A stretch of 64,000 bases of DNA from Candidatus Poribacteria bacterium (GCA_022822785.1 JAJEAL010000144.1:1-64000); one strand, 5' to 3'. Counted from the first letter of the stretch, positions 26,317 to 35,366 are shown. Notes: a model not told the origin generated them from the sequence alone. Made by a program: numbers and translations.

Positions 26317-29184
26317 TCAGATCCGTTGTATCTCCAGTAAGGCATTTGTTGGCGTCATAAGCCCATGCGTAACGATTGGTCTCAAGATACGGTAGAACTG
26401 AATCCTTAAATCACGTTCCTGCTGTTCGTTCCATTGATAATCGGGAAATTGGTCAAATAGGCTATTGATCTCTCGCGCTCCCTCTGGGGTAATGTCTTCC
26501 GCAAATTCCTTAAGAACCGTATAAACTGCGTAGGCATTCTCGTCTAGGTCCATTTGGTTACGTTCGCTCGACGCCTGTTCGTATTCCTCGACTAATTCTC
26601 CATACGCAGTTAATGCCTCTTGCGTGGTCAGTTGACGGTTCTCGTAAGCTTCTGCGAGTGCCTCCGCTCGCTCTCCGATCGAAATCAGAAACGGTCTTAA
26701 CCCGCTTTCGTCTATCACCGCTTGCCTCAATACCTTTCGCAAATTTAACACTTTCACCAGATCGGATACATCGCTATTTCCAACCTCCCTCAATGTGTTT
26801 GCGTTCAATTCCTGAATGGAACCGGGCAGCGCAAACGGATCGGTGCCTGTATGCTCCTGTAGCAGCGCTCGTGTCTTGGCGGTCAACTCCTTATCGACGT
26901 AAACATGGTCAGCGTAGGCGTTACGGATTAACCCATAGAGTGCTGCGAGTGCCTGATAATCCCCAATAAACGGATGTAGAAAGGCATCGGGTGAAAGGAT
27001 GGTATAGATATTCTGCAGCTGTTTGAAGAATCTGAAAAACGTCTCTCTGTCCGTGACCTCCTCGAAATGCTCAATCGCCTCCTCTTTCGCCCTATCGTCC
27101 CACCCACTCGCAAAAGGCAGATACTGTGCCGCGTCCTCCTGAATTAGCTTGGCAAACAGTTCCTTGAGCACGCAAATATTCCGAATCACACTCCCCACCT
27201 CTTCTGAATCAAAGGCGAGGGCTTTCTCCAGATCTCCAAAGATACCGACAAAATCCAAGACAAACCCGTACGGTTTGACGAGTCCGTCGTCGTCCTCGTA
27301 GGGACGGTTGACGCGGGCGATTGCCTGTAGCAGGACATGGTCACGCATCGGCTTATCAAGGTAGATGCAGTAGAGGATTGGCGCATCAAAACCGGTCAGG
27401 AGCTTTTGCGTCACAATTAGAATCTTCGGATGCTCGTTTTTATCGGTGAATTTCTTACGAATCTCCTTCTCTTCGTCATCGGTATGCCAATGCGCTTTCA
27501 TGGCATCGGAGTCTTGATGGTACGGGGAATAGACCACCTCCGAATACGTCGATGGCAGATGTCTGTCGAGTGCCCCCTTATACAAAGCACACGCCTCACG
27601 GTCAACAGCGACTAGAAACGCTTTGAATCCCATCGGCTCTACGTTTTCCTGAAAATGTTCGGCAACCGCTGCGGCGACATTATCCACCCGATCGGGGGCT
27701 TTCATTATCGCCTTCAGCTGGACTGCCCGGTCTAGAATGGCGTGCAGCTCCTCAAAGTCACTCACGCCCGACCTCACTGCATACTTGAAAAATTCCTCCT
27801 CCAACGTTTCACGATCGACCTGTAAATCGGAGGGGGCAAGGGCATAATTCAACGGGACGGTGGTACCGTCTTCAATGGATTCCACTATGGCGTATTTGTC
27901 CAGATACCCCTGCTCGTCGTCGGCACCGAACACTTTGAAGGTTCCTCTCCCTTGAGAGAGTTTGTCGATGGGGGTGCCGGTGAAACCGATATAGGTCGCA
28001 TTGGGGAGGGCTGCCATCAGGTAGTTGCCCAGATCGCCGCCGGTGGTTCGGTGCGCTTCGTCAACTAGGACAGTTACTCCTTCGCGGGTATTGATATTCT
28101 CTGGTATACCGTCAAACTTATGGATCATTGAGACAATCAAGCCACGATAATCGGAGGATAGAATCTTTTGTAGGCTCCGCTTGCTCCCTGCAACTTCGAG
28201 CGAGTTAATGCCGTAGCCGGTGATATTCTTGAAAAGCTGGCTCTCTAGCTCATTGCGGTCAATCAGCATCAGCACCGTCGGTTTTTCTGTCTCTCCACCG
28301 CCGCGCAATAGACGGGCGGCAACTGTTATCATGGTGAGGGTTTTGCCGCTGCCCTGCGTGTGCCAGATGAGTCCGCGCTGCCTGTTTGGGTCGTGAACTC
28401 GCTCAACCACCTTCTCCACCGCACGGGTCTGGTGCTGGCGCAACACCACTTTGGTCAGGGCGTCGTCTTTGCTCTGGAAAATGATTGACTCTCGTACCAC
28501 TTTAAGGAATCTGTCCCGGTCAAAGAAGGTTTTGACTTTCGCTTCGTAGCTTGTGGGTTCGTCGGTCCTCCAGTTAAACAGGTTTTTGCGACTGACGTTC
28601 CAGGTCACGCCATACAGAAAGTGGTGCATGTGCGTGACGCCGAACAGCTGGGCGGTGGTAAACATCTCCGGCGTTTCGCCCTGGTAGCGACGGATTTGTT
28701 CCACCCCTTCTTCTAATCCGTCCCGCTTGTTAGCGGACTTGGTTTCTACGATTGCCACCGGAATCCCGTTAATCAGAAACAGGACATCGGCGCGGTTGCG
28801 GTGGACTGTCCCTCGCTGCGTCCATTCATCGGTCACATGAAATAGGTTATTGTCAGGGTTCTCAAAATCGATCAGGGTGACATTCCGCTCACGGTTCTCC
28901 GCTAGGACAAAAATCGATCGCTCTCCGCGCAACCAGGAGAGGGCATCCTGATTTCCTTCAAGTGTCGGTCTGAGTAGATTTAGTTGTCGAATAATCTCAT
29001 CGCAGCGAGATTGATCCAGTATGCCGCCGTTGAGCCTCAACAGTTGTGCTTTTAGTACGTCAACGAAGTAAAGTCCCGTATCACCGCGGCGCATCCGCAT
29101 AGCTTCCGATCGAGAAACAGATTTCCAGCCAATTTCATCGGCGTATTCGAGCATTGGGTCTTGTACTGCAGCACGTTCAGCCAT
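26317..29184 (-). CDS. hsdR: Type I restriction endonuclease, subunit R
   Basis: A 955-residue motor-nuclease subunit. The N-terminal PD-(D/E)xK nuclease has RADVLFLINGIPVAIVETKS (D...ExK). The helicase core has WHTQGSGKTLTM (Walker A), VLVDEAHRT (DEAH box), GFTGTPI (motif III) and ILLQAIARVNRPY-like motif VI (VLLQAIARVNRP). The C-terminal alpha-helical part binds the methylase complex. It cuts unmodified DNA far from the site after ATP-driven translocation, working with hsdM and hsdS found upstream. It appears intact. Confidence 0.95.
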   Translation of the reverse strand: MAERAAVQDPMLEYADEIGWKSVSRSEAMRMRRGDTGLYFVDVLKAQLLRLNGGILDQSRCDEIIRQLNLLRPTLEGNQDALSWLRGERSIFVLAENRERNVTLIDFENPDNNLFHVTDEWTQRGTVHRNRADVLFLINGIPVAIVETKSANKRDGLEEGVEQIRRYQGETPEMFTTAQLFGVTHMHHFLYGVTWNVSRKNLFNWRTDEPTSYEAKVKTFFDRDRFLKVVRESIIFQSKDDALTKVVLRQHQTRAVEKVVERVHDPNRQRGLIWHTQGSGKTLTMITVAARLLRGGGETEKPTVLMLIDRNELESQLFKNITGYGINSLEVAGSKRSLQKILSSDYRGLIVSMIHKFDGIPENINTREGVTVLVDEAHRTTGGDLGNYLMAALPNATYIGFTGTPIDKLSQGRGTFKVFGADDEQGYLDKYAIVESIEDGTTVPLNYALAPSDLQVDRETLEEEFFKYAVRSGVSDFEELHAILDRAVQLKAIMKAPDRVDNVAAAVAEHFQENVEPMGFKAFLVAVDREACALYKGALDRHLPSTYSEVVYSPYHQDSDAMKAHWHTDDEEKEIRKKFTDKNEHPKILIVTQKLLTGFDAPILYCIYLDKPMRDHVLLQAIARVNRPYEDDDGLVKPYGFVLDFVGIFGDLEKALAFDSEEVGSVIRNICVLKELFAKLIQEDAAQYLPFASGWDDRAKEEAIEHFEEVTDRETFFRFFKQLQNIYTILSPDAFLHPFIGDYQALAALYGLIRNAYADHVYVDKELTAKTRALLQEHTGTDPFALPGSIQELNANTLREVGNSDVSDLVKVLNLRKVLRQAVIDESGLRPFLISIGERAEALAEAYENRQLTTQEALTAYGELVEEYEQASSERNQMDLDENAYAVYTVLKEFAEDITPEGAREINSLFDQFPDYQWNEQQERDLRIQFYRILRPIVTHGLMTPTNALLEIQRI

Positions 29185-29228
29185 AGTTTTCTCCGAACCG
29201 TTGGCAAACCGTATTAAAACAGTGCAAC

Positions 29229-29262
29229 AGAAACCGAGTTTTTTCTTGAAAACTCGGTTTCT
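29229..29262. repeat. Palindrome, AGAAACCGAG family, copy 2
   Basis: Arms AGAAACCGAGTTTT and AAAACTCGGTTTCT around a 6-nt loop, 45 bp upstream of the hsdR start. Confidence 0.75.
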
Positions 29263-29475
29263 CTTCGCATTCTACACTCTCTTTTTGCATGCATGATTTC
29301 TGAAAATTTCAGGGTTTTCAGAGTAAATACGAAAATTCGATAGAGACAAAAAGGGTGGAAACTTAGGCTATGACTGTGTTCTGGGGGATTTGCACAGAAA
29401 GCACCTCGGAAGTTACTCGGAACCTTGCGTTACCCTCTTAGGCGTTACATATAAAATGGCGCCCGGCGTTAGATG

Positions 29476-29610
29476 TCACAAAATGTCACATATTCTCACA
29501 TATTTTGCATATTTTCGTTAGTCTAGTGGCAGAACGTTGATGGGCATTAGCTTTGCTTGTGATGAGGAGGTCACAGATTCTCACGGATTCTCACATTTCC
29601 TCACATATTT
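29476..29610. repeat. Two clusters of 10-bp-phased TCACA iterons
   Basis: TCACA starts at 29476, 29486 and 29496, and TCAC(A/G) at 29571, 29581, 29591 and 29601. Within each cluster the period is exactly 10 bp, so all sites face one side of the helix. The consensus unit is TCACANATTC. The clusters lie 290-425 bp upstream of hsdR on its promoter side. This looks like a cooperative binding array; the protein is unknown. Confidence 0.65.
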
Positions 29611-29704
29611 TTGATCTGAGTGTGCGTTTTTGTGCGTTTTAGTGAGGTGGTCTGTCTATGTAGAGGCGCGCATATTGTCTGAGTCAGGAGGCTCAGGATT
29701 ATAG

Positions 29705-29886
29705 CTAGGTTCTGTTGACATTTCATCGTAATCAGATAATAGAGAAGCACAAATCGGTTCACTAAGGTAGACCCCCTAGAAAAGAAACCGAGTTTTGAAG
29801 AAAAAACTCGGTTTCTGGCAGCTTTTTCAGTGACTTGAGCGTTTTTGGCAACAGCAACAGCAACAGCAAAATGTTAACACGCCCTA
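29705..29886. mobile_element. MITE-like element, family 2, copy 2
   Basis: Left end CTAGGTTCTGTTGACATTT (29705-29723) and right end AAATGTTAACACGCCCTA (29869-29886) are inverted versions of each other and of the ends at 55905 and 56066. A complete AGAAACCGAG palindrome (29783-29816) is nested inside, so one repeat family has inserted into another. Confidence 0.65.
29783..29816. repeat. Palindrome, AGAAACCGAG family, copy 3
   Basis: Arms AGAAACCGAGTTTT and AAAACTCGGTTTCT with a 6-nt loop, nested within MITE family 2 copy 2. Confidence 0.75.
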
Positions 29887-30028
29887 ATAACTCTTCGGTC
29901 AATATGTGATTATCATTTTAACATATCGGAATAACATATTGCAAACAAAAAGTTAATCATTCTGCCTAGGCTTTGGACAGTTGGAGGCTCAAGCCCTTCA
30001 ATGCAGAGATTGGGGATCAAAGCAACCC

Positions 30029-30060
30029 AACCCCCTAAATCCCCCTTATCAGGGGGACTT
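30029..30060. repeat. CCCCCT...AGGGGG hairpin repeat
   Basis: ACCCCCTAAATCCCCCTTAT followed by CAGGGGGACTT. Near-identical copies are at 30230-30262 and 51268-51300, and a reversed one at 5912-5944. Confidence 0.75.
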
Positions 30061-30185
30061 TGGCTCAATGTAGCGGTCCCATCGGGACTTAGACATGCCG
30101 AGAATCCTTGACAGGTCGGGAGATGCAAAGCCATCTGAATCACGGATTAAACGGAGGACGCGGATCGCACGGATTCTACATCAAC

Positions 30186-30285
30186 AGGACTTACTCAAAT
30201 TTAGCGCAGGGGGTAGATTTTTTGACTTTTAACCCCCTAAATCCCCCTTATCAGGGGGACTTATGAGCGTGCTGCGTAGGTCCTA
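30186..30285. mobile_element. MITE-like element, family 1, copy d, supplying the hsdS stop codon
   Basis: Left end AGGACTTACTCA (30186-30197) and right end TGCGTAGGTCCTA (30273-30285). The interior carries a CCCCCT...AGGGGG hairpin (30230-30262). The hsdS stop codon TAG (30285-30283 on the minus strand) is part of the terminal repeat, so the insertion may define the present hsdS 3' end. Confidence 0.65.
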
Positions 30286-31530
30286 ATCAATTAGTGATAT
30301 GGCAGATCTCTTTCCTGTCATTAGTTCGTCGAGCATCGCATGAAACAGTTCGTCCAAATGCTTCGCTTCCCCTTCAAGGGCGACGATTTTGGCATCACAA
30401 GCCTCTAGAATTGCAGAGATTTCTTGTTGTTCATTGAGAGAAGGAATGGGGATCTCTAATCGCTTAACATCTCGAACATTCAAATGCTTTGCAGTTACCC
30501 CTCGCCCAAGTGATAACATCTTAGTACGTAGTGGGGTCACATAAAAACTCTGAACTAAAAAATAGGCATTCAACATCAAACGATTTACTCTCAATAACAT
30601 CATTCTTTGTCCCAAACTCAACCTTGTACTTGGTGGAATAAGACAGGCTTCACCAATTGGAGCTTCACGACTAAATAAAACATCGCCTTCTTGTGGAATT
30701 AATCTTTTAACCCGTTCTAAGTATTCTGCCTCAGAAATATAAGAGGCTGGTTCTCTGACATAAATGCCTGAACGAATATTGAAATTTCGGGCGCAAAGCA
30801 CCCCAGACTCAAGAAACTTTGGAGTCGAGTGTGGACAATCAACAATCTTGGAACAAACTTCATTTAACTCAACCACTTCCCAACTCTCAGGGATCTCACC
30901 GATTTCGGTTTGTTTGCGGGGTTCGTCCTTTGTGCCGTGTGAAAAGAGGTGATCCATTAACGCCGCTTTGCGTTCTCGCTCTAATTCAATCTCGCGTTGC
31001 CGTGCGGCTTTCGCCTCTTGGATTGTCTGTAAAATGTGGGCGATGGCGCGTTGTTCGGGAAGTGGGGGCAGGAGGATTTCAACATTCAGTAGCGTTCCCT
31101 TTGTAATTTCCTTGAATGTGCTACCATGTGCAAGATTTATCAACCTCTTTTTGATATATCTCAGATAGTAAGCAAGATAGACATTCAATAGCATTTCCCT
31201 GCAAATAAAATTAGCAAACCCTTGATTCGTTGCCATTGGAATGGTTGTAATCGCAGTTTCACCGATTGTCGCTCGGCTTGTTAATAAAACCGTTCCCGTT
31301 GGCAGAAGCCGTGCAGCACTTTTACCGAGTGCTTCCTCTGAAATATGGGTATCCGTATCATCAATATACAAAGCAGAATCCAAAGCCGTAATGTCGGTGG
31401 GTATTGCCCAAGGAATATCGCCTTGAAAATATTTCTCCACACTACGCTTCGGAGTGCCACCCTTGAAAATATCGGTGACATCTCCTAATCTAGCCATTTG
31501 CCAATGCGCTGGCCAATTCATCTCAGGCAT
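30283..31530 (-). CDS. hsdS: Type I restriction-modification specificity subunit
   Basis: A 415-residue DNA recognition subunit with two target recognition domains (about 1-150 and 215-370). Each is followed by a helical spacer: LLPPLPEQRAIAHILQTIQE and IPIPSLNEQQEISAILEACD. The repeated P.L.EQ..I..IL motif is diagnostic. The half-sites it reads cannot be predicted. The stop codon is provided by a family 1 MITE end, so the last residues may differ from the ancestral protein. hsdM is 2.2 kb upstream, separated by an inserted cassette. Confidence 0.92.
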   Translation of the reverse strand: MPEMNWPAHWQMARLGDVTDIFKGGTPKRSVEKYFQGDIPWAIPTDITALDSALYIDDTDTHISEEALGKSAARLLPTGTVLLTSRATIGETAITTIPMATNQGFANFICREMLLNVYLAYYLRYIKKRLINLAHGSTFKEITKGTLLNVEILLPPLPEQRAIAHILQTIQEAKAARQREIELERERKAALMDHLFSHGTKDEPRKQTEIGEIPESWEVVELNEVCSKIVDCPHSTPKFLESGVLCARNFNIRSGIYVREPASYISEAEYLERVKRLIPQEGDVLFSREAPIGEACLIPPSTRLSLGQRMMLLRVNRLMLNAYFLVQSFYVTPLRTKMLSLGRGVTAKHLNVRDVKRLEIPIPSLNEQQEISAILEACDAKIVALEGEAKHLDELFHAMLDELMTGKRSAISLID

Positions 31531-32008
31531 TATGACCCTTTCCTATTAAACTCAAGTTCAAACTTCCTTTGTTCATGAGGTATCACTTCCTTTCTAAAAA
31601 GGATTCTGATACTTTGAACACTCCTCCGCAATATATATTGTAGCAAAAGCATTCAATAAACTTGCCGCAAAAAAACCTTCTAAGGTGCATCAACACCTGA
31701 GTGGGATAAGAGCAATACAATTTCGGCAATTTCTTGGGGGTAGGTTCACTTCCCTGCAGCATCAGCGATTTTAGCGAGTTCTTCGGCAACGATTCAGACG
31801 ACATCTTCTTCGGTGAGTTCGGGTTCGGTGGGATTATCGGCACAGCCGAAAAAGGATAGTAATAGGAGGTGAGTAGGGCAATGAGGGTTGGGGTTTTGGG
31901 TTGCATGGTCTTTCGGATTGGCCGTGGTCAGATGACCAATGTGGACCCTGCTTTGAGGCGAAAGGCAGGTCGTAGTAATTACCGCGACCGATAGTTGGCT
32001 TAAGATTG
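31531..32008. other. Spacer between hsdS and the HEPN cassette
   Basis: Apart from the lipoprotein gene remnant at 31746-31906, I see no supported gene, promoter or repeat in this 478-bp stretch. Confidence 0.5.
31746..31906 (-). pseudogene. Decayed lipoprotein N-terminus
   Basis: From the ATG at 31906 the frame reads MQPKTPTLIALLTSYY, a signal-like start. One base over, the frame continues LSFFGCADNPTEPELTEEDV, a lipobox cysteine and acidic linker, then a TGA, then IVAEELAKIADAAGK and a stop. A frameshift and a nonsense codon thus break a short lipoprotein-type signal region, with nothing after it. Confidence 0.5.
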
Positions 32009-32374
32009 CTATATTAACGGTTTTATGTGGCTAATTACTGATTTTAGATCTATCTCAAGTAACCTTTTGACTTCATTGGGCCTATTCTTGTAAGTTTTCG
32101 GATCATATCGAGCTGACCGACTTGCATCGTAGAGTCTCTTATAATTTTTCTTTATTACCTTGAGATCTGCATCGTTCCTGACTTCCCAATTGCGGTTCCC
32201 ATGGTTGGAGGGATGGCGTTGCGTTTTAGCAAGAAAGGCGTCAACCCAATGCAATGCCTGATAGAATGCGGTAATAACTATCCAATCTGGATGATCGTTT
32301 GGGGCATTTTTTAACGCAAGTTGGGCGTCTTCAGCAATGCTGCGTTTAGAGCGGTGTACTTGGTCATTTGGCAT
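32009..32374 (-). CDS. HEPN-like small protein, last gene of a three-gene cassette
   Basis: A 121-residue, mainly helical protein. The segment WIVITAFYQALHWVDAFLAK, then RHPSNH, resembles HEPN-fold proteins and includes an Rx4H pattern (R53, H58) of the kind that forms the RNase centre in HEPN toxins. The C-terminal half is basic (KKNYKRLYDASRSARYD). Its ATG lies 2 bp after the stop of the 172-residue gene, so translation is tightly linked. A toxin or RNA-cleaving effector is inferred, not shown. Location inside a restriction locus supports a defence role. Confidence 0.6.
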   Translation of the reverse strand: MPNDQVHRSKRSIAEDAQLALKNAPNDHPDWIVITAFYQALHWVDAFLAKTQRHPSNHGNRNWEVRNDADLKVIKKNYKRLYDASRSARYDPKTYKNRPNEVKRLLEIDLKSVISHIKPLI

Positions 32375-32376
32375 TG

Positions 32377-32895
32377 TTAGTCGCGAGCGAAAAGTTCAAT
32401 GTATGTCTGCTGGAATTGTTGAGAAGAGATATGATGCCCTACATATTCAAAATCAAATATCCAATTGGGGTAATCATCTTCCAACTGATCTTCTATTTCA
32501 CCTAACTTATCGGAGAGATCTCGACTCATATCATCAAGGGCGAGAATGAATTGTATTTCTCTTTGATTTTGTTTGCACAGAACTTGCTGAACTTCTGGTA
32601 TTTTGGTAATTTTTTCTTTATACTGACTCTTAACCTGTTCGAGTTCGCTGCTCAACTGCTGGCTCGTATCTTCTGACTTAGATAGTTTGTCAGATAACAC
32701 CTTTATTTCTGAGTCCCTGGCAGCCAATTGTTCTGTATAGTATTCTACCATTATGCGAAAGATCGTATCCGGTATGTGATAGGATGGGGTAATAGGTCCC
32801 GCAGTATCTCCAAAATGGTTAGGAAAATTCGTTGGCTCATTCGGTTGAGGATTTGACAGTTCATTTAAGTTTAAAGGTGTCGATTGTTGTCGCAT
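32377..32895 (-). CDS. Hypothetical coiled-coil protein, middle gene of the cassette
   Basis: A 172-residue protein I do not recognise. Residues 1-40 are Pro/Asn-rich and probably unfolded. Residues 50-140 form a charged coiled coil (EQLAARDSEIKVLSDKLSKS onward), and the C-terminus is aromatic (DDYPNWIFDFEYVGHH). The gene starts 1 bp after the stop of the 200-residue gene and ends 2 bp before the HEPN-like gene. It could bridge the two other products. Confidence 0.7.
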   Translation of the reverse strand: MRQQSTPLNLNELSNPQPNEPTNFPNHFGDTAGPITPSYHIPDTIFRIMVEYYTEQLAARDSEIKVLSDKLSKSEDTSQQLSSELEQVKSQYKEKITKIPEVQQVLCKQNQREIQFILALDDMSRDLSDKLGEIEDQLEDDYPNWIFDFEYVGHHISSQQFQQTYIELFARD

Positions 32896-32896
32896 T

Positions 32897-33499
32897 TTAA
32901 CCTCCTAACAAATTCCTTGCAGTATTACGGGCATGTCCTATCGTTTGAACAAAAGAGGAGATTATTTCACTTAGTTGATCAAAATTGCTAATGTTAAGGT
33001 GATAATTAAAATTTGCGTGGATTTGCTCGTTTTGCGGAGTTATTGTTAGTTGAACCCGAAAGCCATTGTATTTGTAATATACGATTCCGCCAATATTGTA
33101 GTTTGCTTCACCACGGAAGTTTTCGTCGAATCGTGCTTTATCCACCACAAACTTATTCTTTAAGAAATTAGGATCTGTCTGTGGAATATACCACGTGGAA
33201 TTAAGACCTATTGCGTTGTATGATACATTTGGAAGTGCTTTAACATATCGCCTAGTTATACCTTGCAAACGTTTTAGCATTTCTCCATCCAAATTTCGCG
33301 CAGCAATTGTTACCTGTTGTTGCACTACATTTATTGAGAAGTTTGTGGTATCAACTAGCGAGAAGTTTTGATGGTGAACAAAGTTAATAGCAGCTTCATT
33401 AAGAATGCCTTTCTGGTTAAGCCATTCTTTAGAAACAACTTCAGGTCTATGATCCGGCGCAACTAAGACGATGTTGCCTTGGATAAGTTCTGGTTCCAT
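32897..33499 (-). CDS. Hypothetical protein, first gene of the cassette
   Basis: A 200-residue protein I do not recognise. It is mixed alpha/beta with alternating beta-type segments (FSINVVQQQVTIAARNL; YNIGGIVYYKYNGFRVQLTI; NFNYHLNISNF) and a C-terminal helix. No signal peptide or membrane helix. AAGGAG lies before the ATG. An imperfect 22-bp palindrome 70-90 bp upstream (33568-33589) may be an operator. It leads a three-gene unit with 1-2 bp gaps placed between hsdM and hsdS. Confidence 0.7.
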   Translation of the reverse strand: MEPELIQGNIVLVAPDHRPEVVSKEWLNQKGILNEAAINFVHHQNFSLVDTTNFSINVVQQQVTIAARNLDGEMLKRLQGITRRYVKALPNVSYNAIGLNSTWYIPQTDPNFLKNKFVVDKARFDENFRGEANYNIGGIVYYKYNGFRVQLTITPQNEQIHANFNYHLNISNFDQLSEIISSFVQTIGHARNTARNLLGG

Positions 33500-33567
33500 T
33501 GAGTTCTCCTTGTATAGAGCCAGTTATGCTCTTTTTCAGAGTGAATTACATTATATGAAATATGATA

Positions 33568-33589
33568 GCATTATATCATGATATTATGC
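33568..33589. promoter_or_regulatory. Imperfect palindrome upstream of the three-gene cassette
   Basis: GCATTATATCATGATATTAT followed by GC on the plus strand is nearly its own reverse complement and includes a TATAAT hexamer on the minus strand. It lies 69-90 bp upstream of the first cassette gene. It is a candidate operator over a weak promoter; no good -35 hexamer is at 17 bp. Confidence 0.4.
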
Positions 33590-33722
33590 CAGTTTTTTTC
33601 CAATAATAAAAAGCGTAAAAATTAAGGCACTACTCAGTCCCTTAATATAACCTGCGATTAATGGAACTTCACTCAAGTTGTAAACGCGACTCATGGTCTC
33701 ATCTCCTAGCCATTGAGTTGTA

Positions 33723-35366
33723 TTACAGTCTTTCCCCGTTCAATCCAAGCCGTGTCAACACATCTTCCAACGCCTTATCCGCCCTTTCACGGGTGATACG
33801 TGCTTCGGTCAGGTCCGCCAGAATCTCAGAGACGGGCCGGTGCTCAACCTTATCTCCAACGTCCACGAATTGGGAAGGGCTCAGGTTATAATCGGTTTTT
33901 TGGGTATCTTCGAGTGTGATAACTGCGCTCAGCTGCTCGCGGGATTCCCACGCCTGATATACCTCCGCTGCGACATCAATCCCCTCATCAGTCAGGACAT
34001 TTTTCGGTTTCTGGTTGATGAAATATTTGGAGAGGTTGATGAGCAGGATTTGTCCTTCGCGCTCCGCTGGTTTGCTGCAGTTTAGCAGCAGAATGATTCC
34101 CGGTGCGCTTGTGTTATAGAATAGGTTTTCGGGCAGAAGGATCACGGCTTCAACCAGGTCATTCTCCACAAACCCTCTGCGGATATCGCGCTCCCGATTG
34201 CTCTGCTTGCTGCCGGAGCCACGAGAGACCGCACCGGTGTCGAGAACGATTGCAGCGCGTCCATTCTCTTTCAGGGAGGCGCATATATGCTGGGTCCATG
34301 CCCAATCTGCGGAGGAGTTTGGCGGGACGCCGTAGGTGAAGCGTCCATAGCTATCGTTGGCGTAGAAGGTCTCGTTATACTCCTTCTGATTCCACATCGG
34401 ATTGGCGAGTACGTAATCGAAGCGTTGTAGACTCGAATCGTCCGTAACAAAGCCCGGATTGCGGAAGGTGTCGCCGATACGCAGATCGGCACGGATGAAA
34501 TCGTGGAGAAAGGCGTTCATCTTCGCCATGGCGAAGGTGGTCGCGGTCCACTCCTGTCCATAGATTCTTGGCACTGCACCCTGTTGGTCCGGGTGCGTTT
34601 TCTTAAATAGGAGGCGGGGTTTGATAAGTAGACCGCCTGAACCGCAGGCGGGGTCGTAGATGGTGGTGTGTGGTTCGGGATCGATGAGGCGTGCCATTAA
34701 CCAACCCACCTCTTTCGGCGTGTAGAATTCGCCCGCGCTCTGTCCCTGTCCTTCGGCAAATTTCCGCAGCAGGTATTCGTAGGCGCGCCCTAGGATGTCT
34801 GGCTCTGTGTCTTGCAGTCCAAGCCGATGTCCACTGATGACCTCAATCAGCCTCTCCAGTCTGCCGTCGTCGATGGTGCGCTGTCCGCTCTGGCGTTCGT
34901 TGAAGTCTTCGACATCCAGAACACCCTGCAACAGTGGGTTGAGACGAGCAACCTCGCGCATCGCTTCGGTGACAAACTCTCCTAAGTGACCATCTGCAGG
35001 ACGGTTGCGAAGTGCTTCCCAACGATACTTTTGAGGGATGTAGAAACGGACAATCAGCGCGGAGCGTCCGCTTTTGAGGGCGTCCTGATGGTCCTCATCT
35101 ACTATTTCCCGTGTCCCTTCCTCGTCACCGCCGTATTTCTCGACCAGATTTGCAACTTCATCGTCGAATACATCGGATAGCCGTTTGTAGAAAATTAGGG
35201 GTAGGATGAAATCTTTGAATTTCGGGGCATCGGTCGCGCCACGGATGACACAGGCGGCGTCCCATAGCCATGTTTCCAGGGTGGAGATGTCTAATTGTGC
35301 CTCGTCTGGGGAGGAGAAGGGGATTGAGGTTTGTGGGGTGTCGGTTGCGGCGTTATTTTTTGGCAA
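33723..35366 (-). CDS. hsdM: Type I restriction-modification methyltransferase subunit
   Basis: A 547-residue N6-adenine methylase. The N-terminal helical HsdM_N domain (LDISTLETWLWDAACVIRGA, about 26-45) leads to the SAM motif TIYDPACGSGGLLIK and the catalytic motif IV YVLANPMWNQKEYNE. NPMW replaces the more common NPPF, a variant I recall from one HsdM branch. It methylates the site chosen by HsdS and protects self DNA. A 78-bp near-copy of its 5' coding region occurs at 40314-40391. Confidence 0.95.
   Translation of the reverse strand: MPKNNAATDTPQTSIPFSSPDEAQLDISTLETWLWDAACVIRGATDAPKFKDFILPLIFYKRLSDVFDDEVANLVEKYGGDEEGTREIVDEDHQDALKSGRSALIVRFYIPQKYRWEALRNRPADGHLGEFVTEAMREVARLNPLLQGVLDVEDFNERQSGQRTIDDGRLERLIEVISGHRLGLQDTEPDILGRAYEYLLRKFAEGQGQSAGEFYTPKEVGWLMARLIDPEPHTTIYDPACGSGGLLIKPRLLFKKTHPDQQGAVPRIYGQEWTATTFAMAKMNAFLHDFIRADLRIGDTFRNPGFVTDDSSLQRFDYVLANPMWNQKEYNETFYANDSYGRFTYGVPPNSSADWAWTQHICASLKENGRAAIVLDTGAVSRGSGSKQSNRERDIRRGFVENDLVEAVILLPENLFYNTSAPGIILLLNCSKPAEREGQILLINLSKYFINQKPKNVLTDEGIDVAAEVYQAWESREQLSAVITLEDTQKTDYNLSPSQFVDVGDKVEHRPVSEILADLTEARITRERADKALEDVLTRLGLNGERL
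35256..35333. repeat. hsdM 5' segment repeated at 40314-40391
   Basis: These 78 bp of the hsdM N-terminal coding region match 40314-40391 in the same orientation at about 90% identity without gaps. The differences fall mostly at third codon positions, so the second copy comes from a related hsdM gene rather than a fresh duplication. Confidence 0.75.

Larger units (their letters stand above)
29185..30282. other. 1.1-kb gene-free repeat region between hsdR and hsdS
   Basis: No supported gene. It holds two 34-bp palindromes, two clusters of 10-bp-phased TCACA repeats, a complete family 2 MITE with a palindrome nested inside, two CCCCCT...AGGGGG hairpins and a family 1 MITE. A (CAACAG)n microsatellite is at 29850-29868. 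The region may uncouple hsdR expression from hsdS. Confidence 0.7.

Noticed and set aside
29476-29610. Iterons as a CRISPR array
   Set aside because: Units are 10 bp with no spacers, and there are no cas genes. Phasing points to a binding array.
31583-31906. 107-aa open frame taken as an intact gene
   Set aside because: Its first half is a signal-like start that becomes a lipobox only in the neighbouring frame, and a stop follows; it is better read as a decayed lipoprotein gene.
32009-33499. Anti-restriction or phage genes between hsdM and hsdS
   Set aside because: No phage structural, integrase or Ocr/Ard-like sequence is seen; the three genes look like a cellular cassette.
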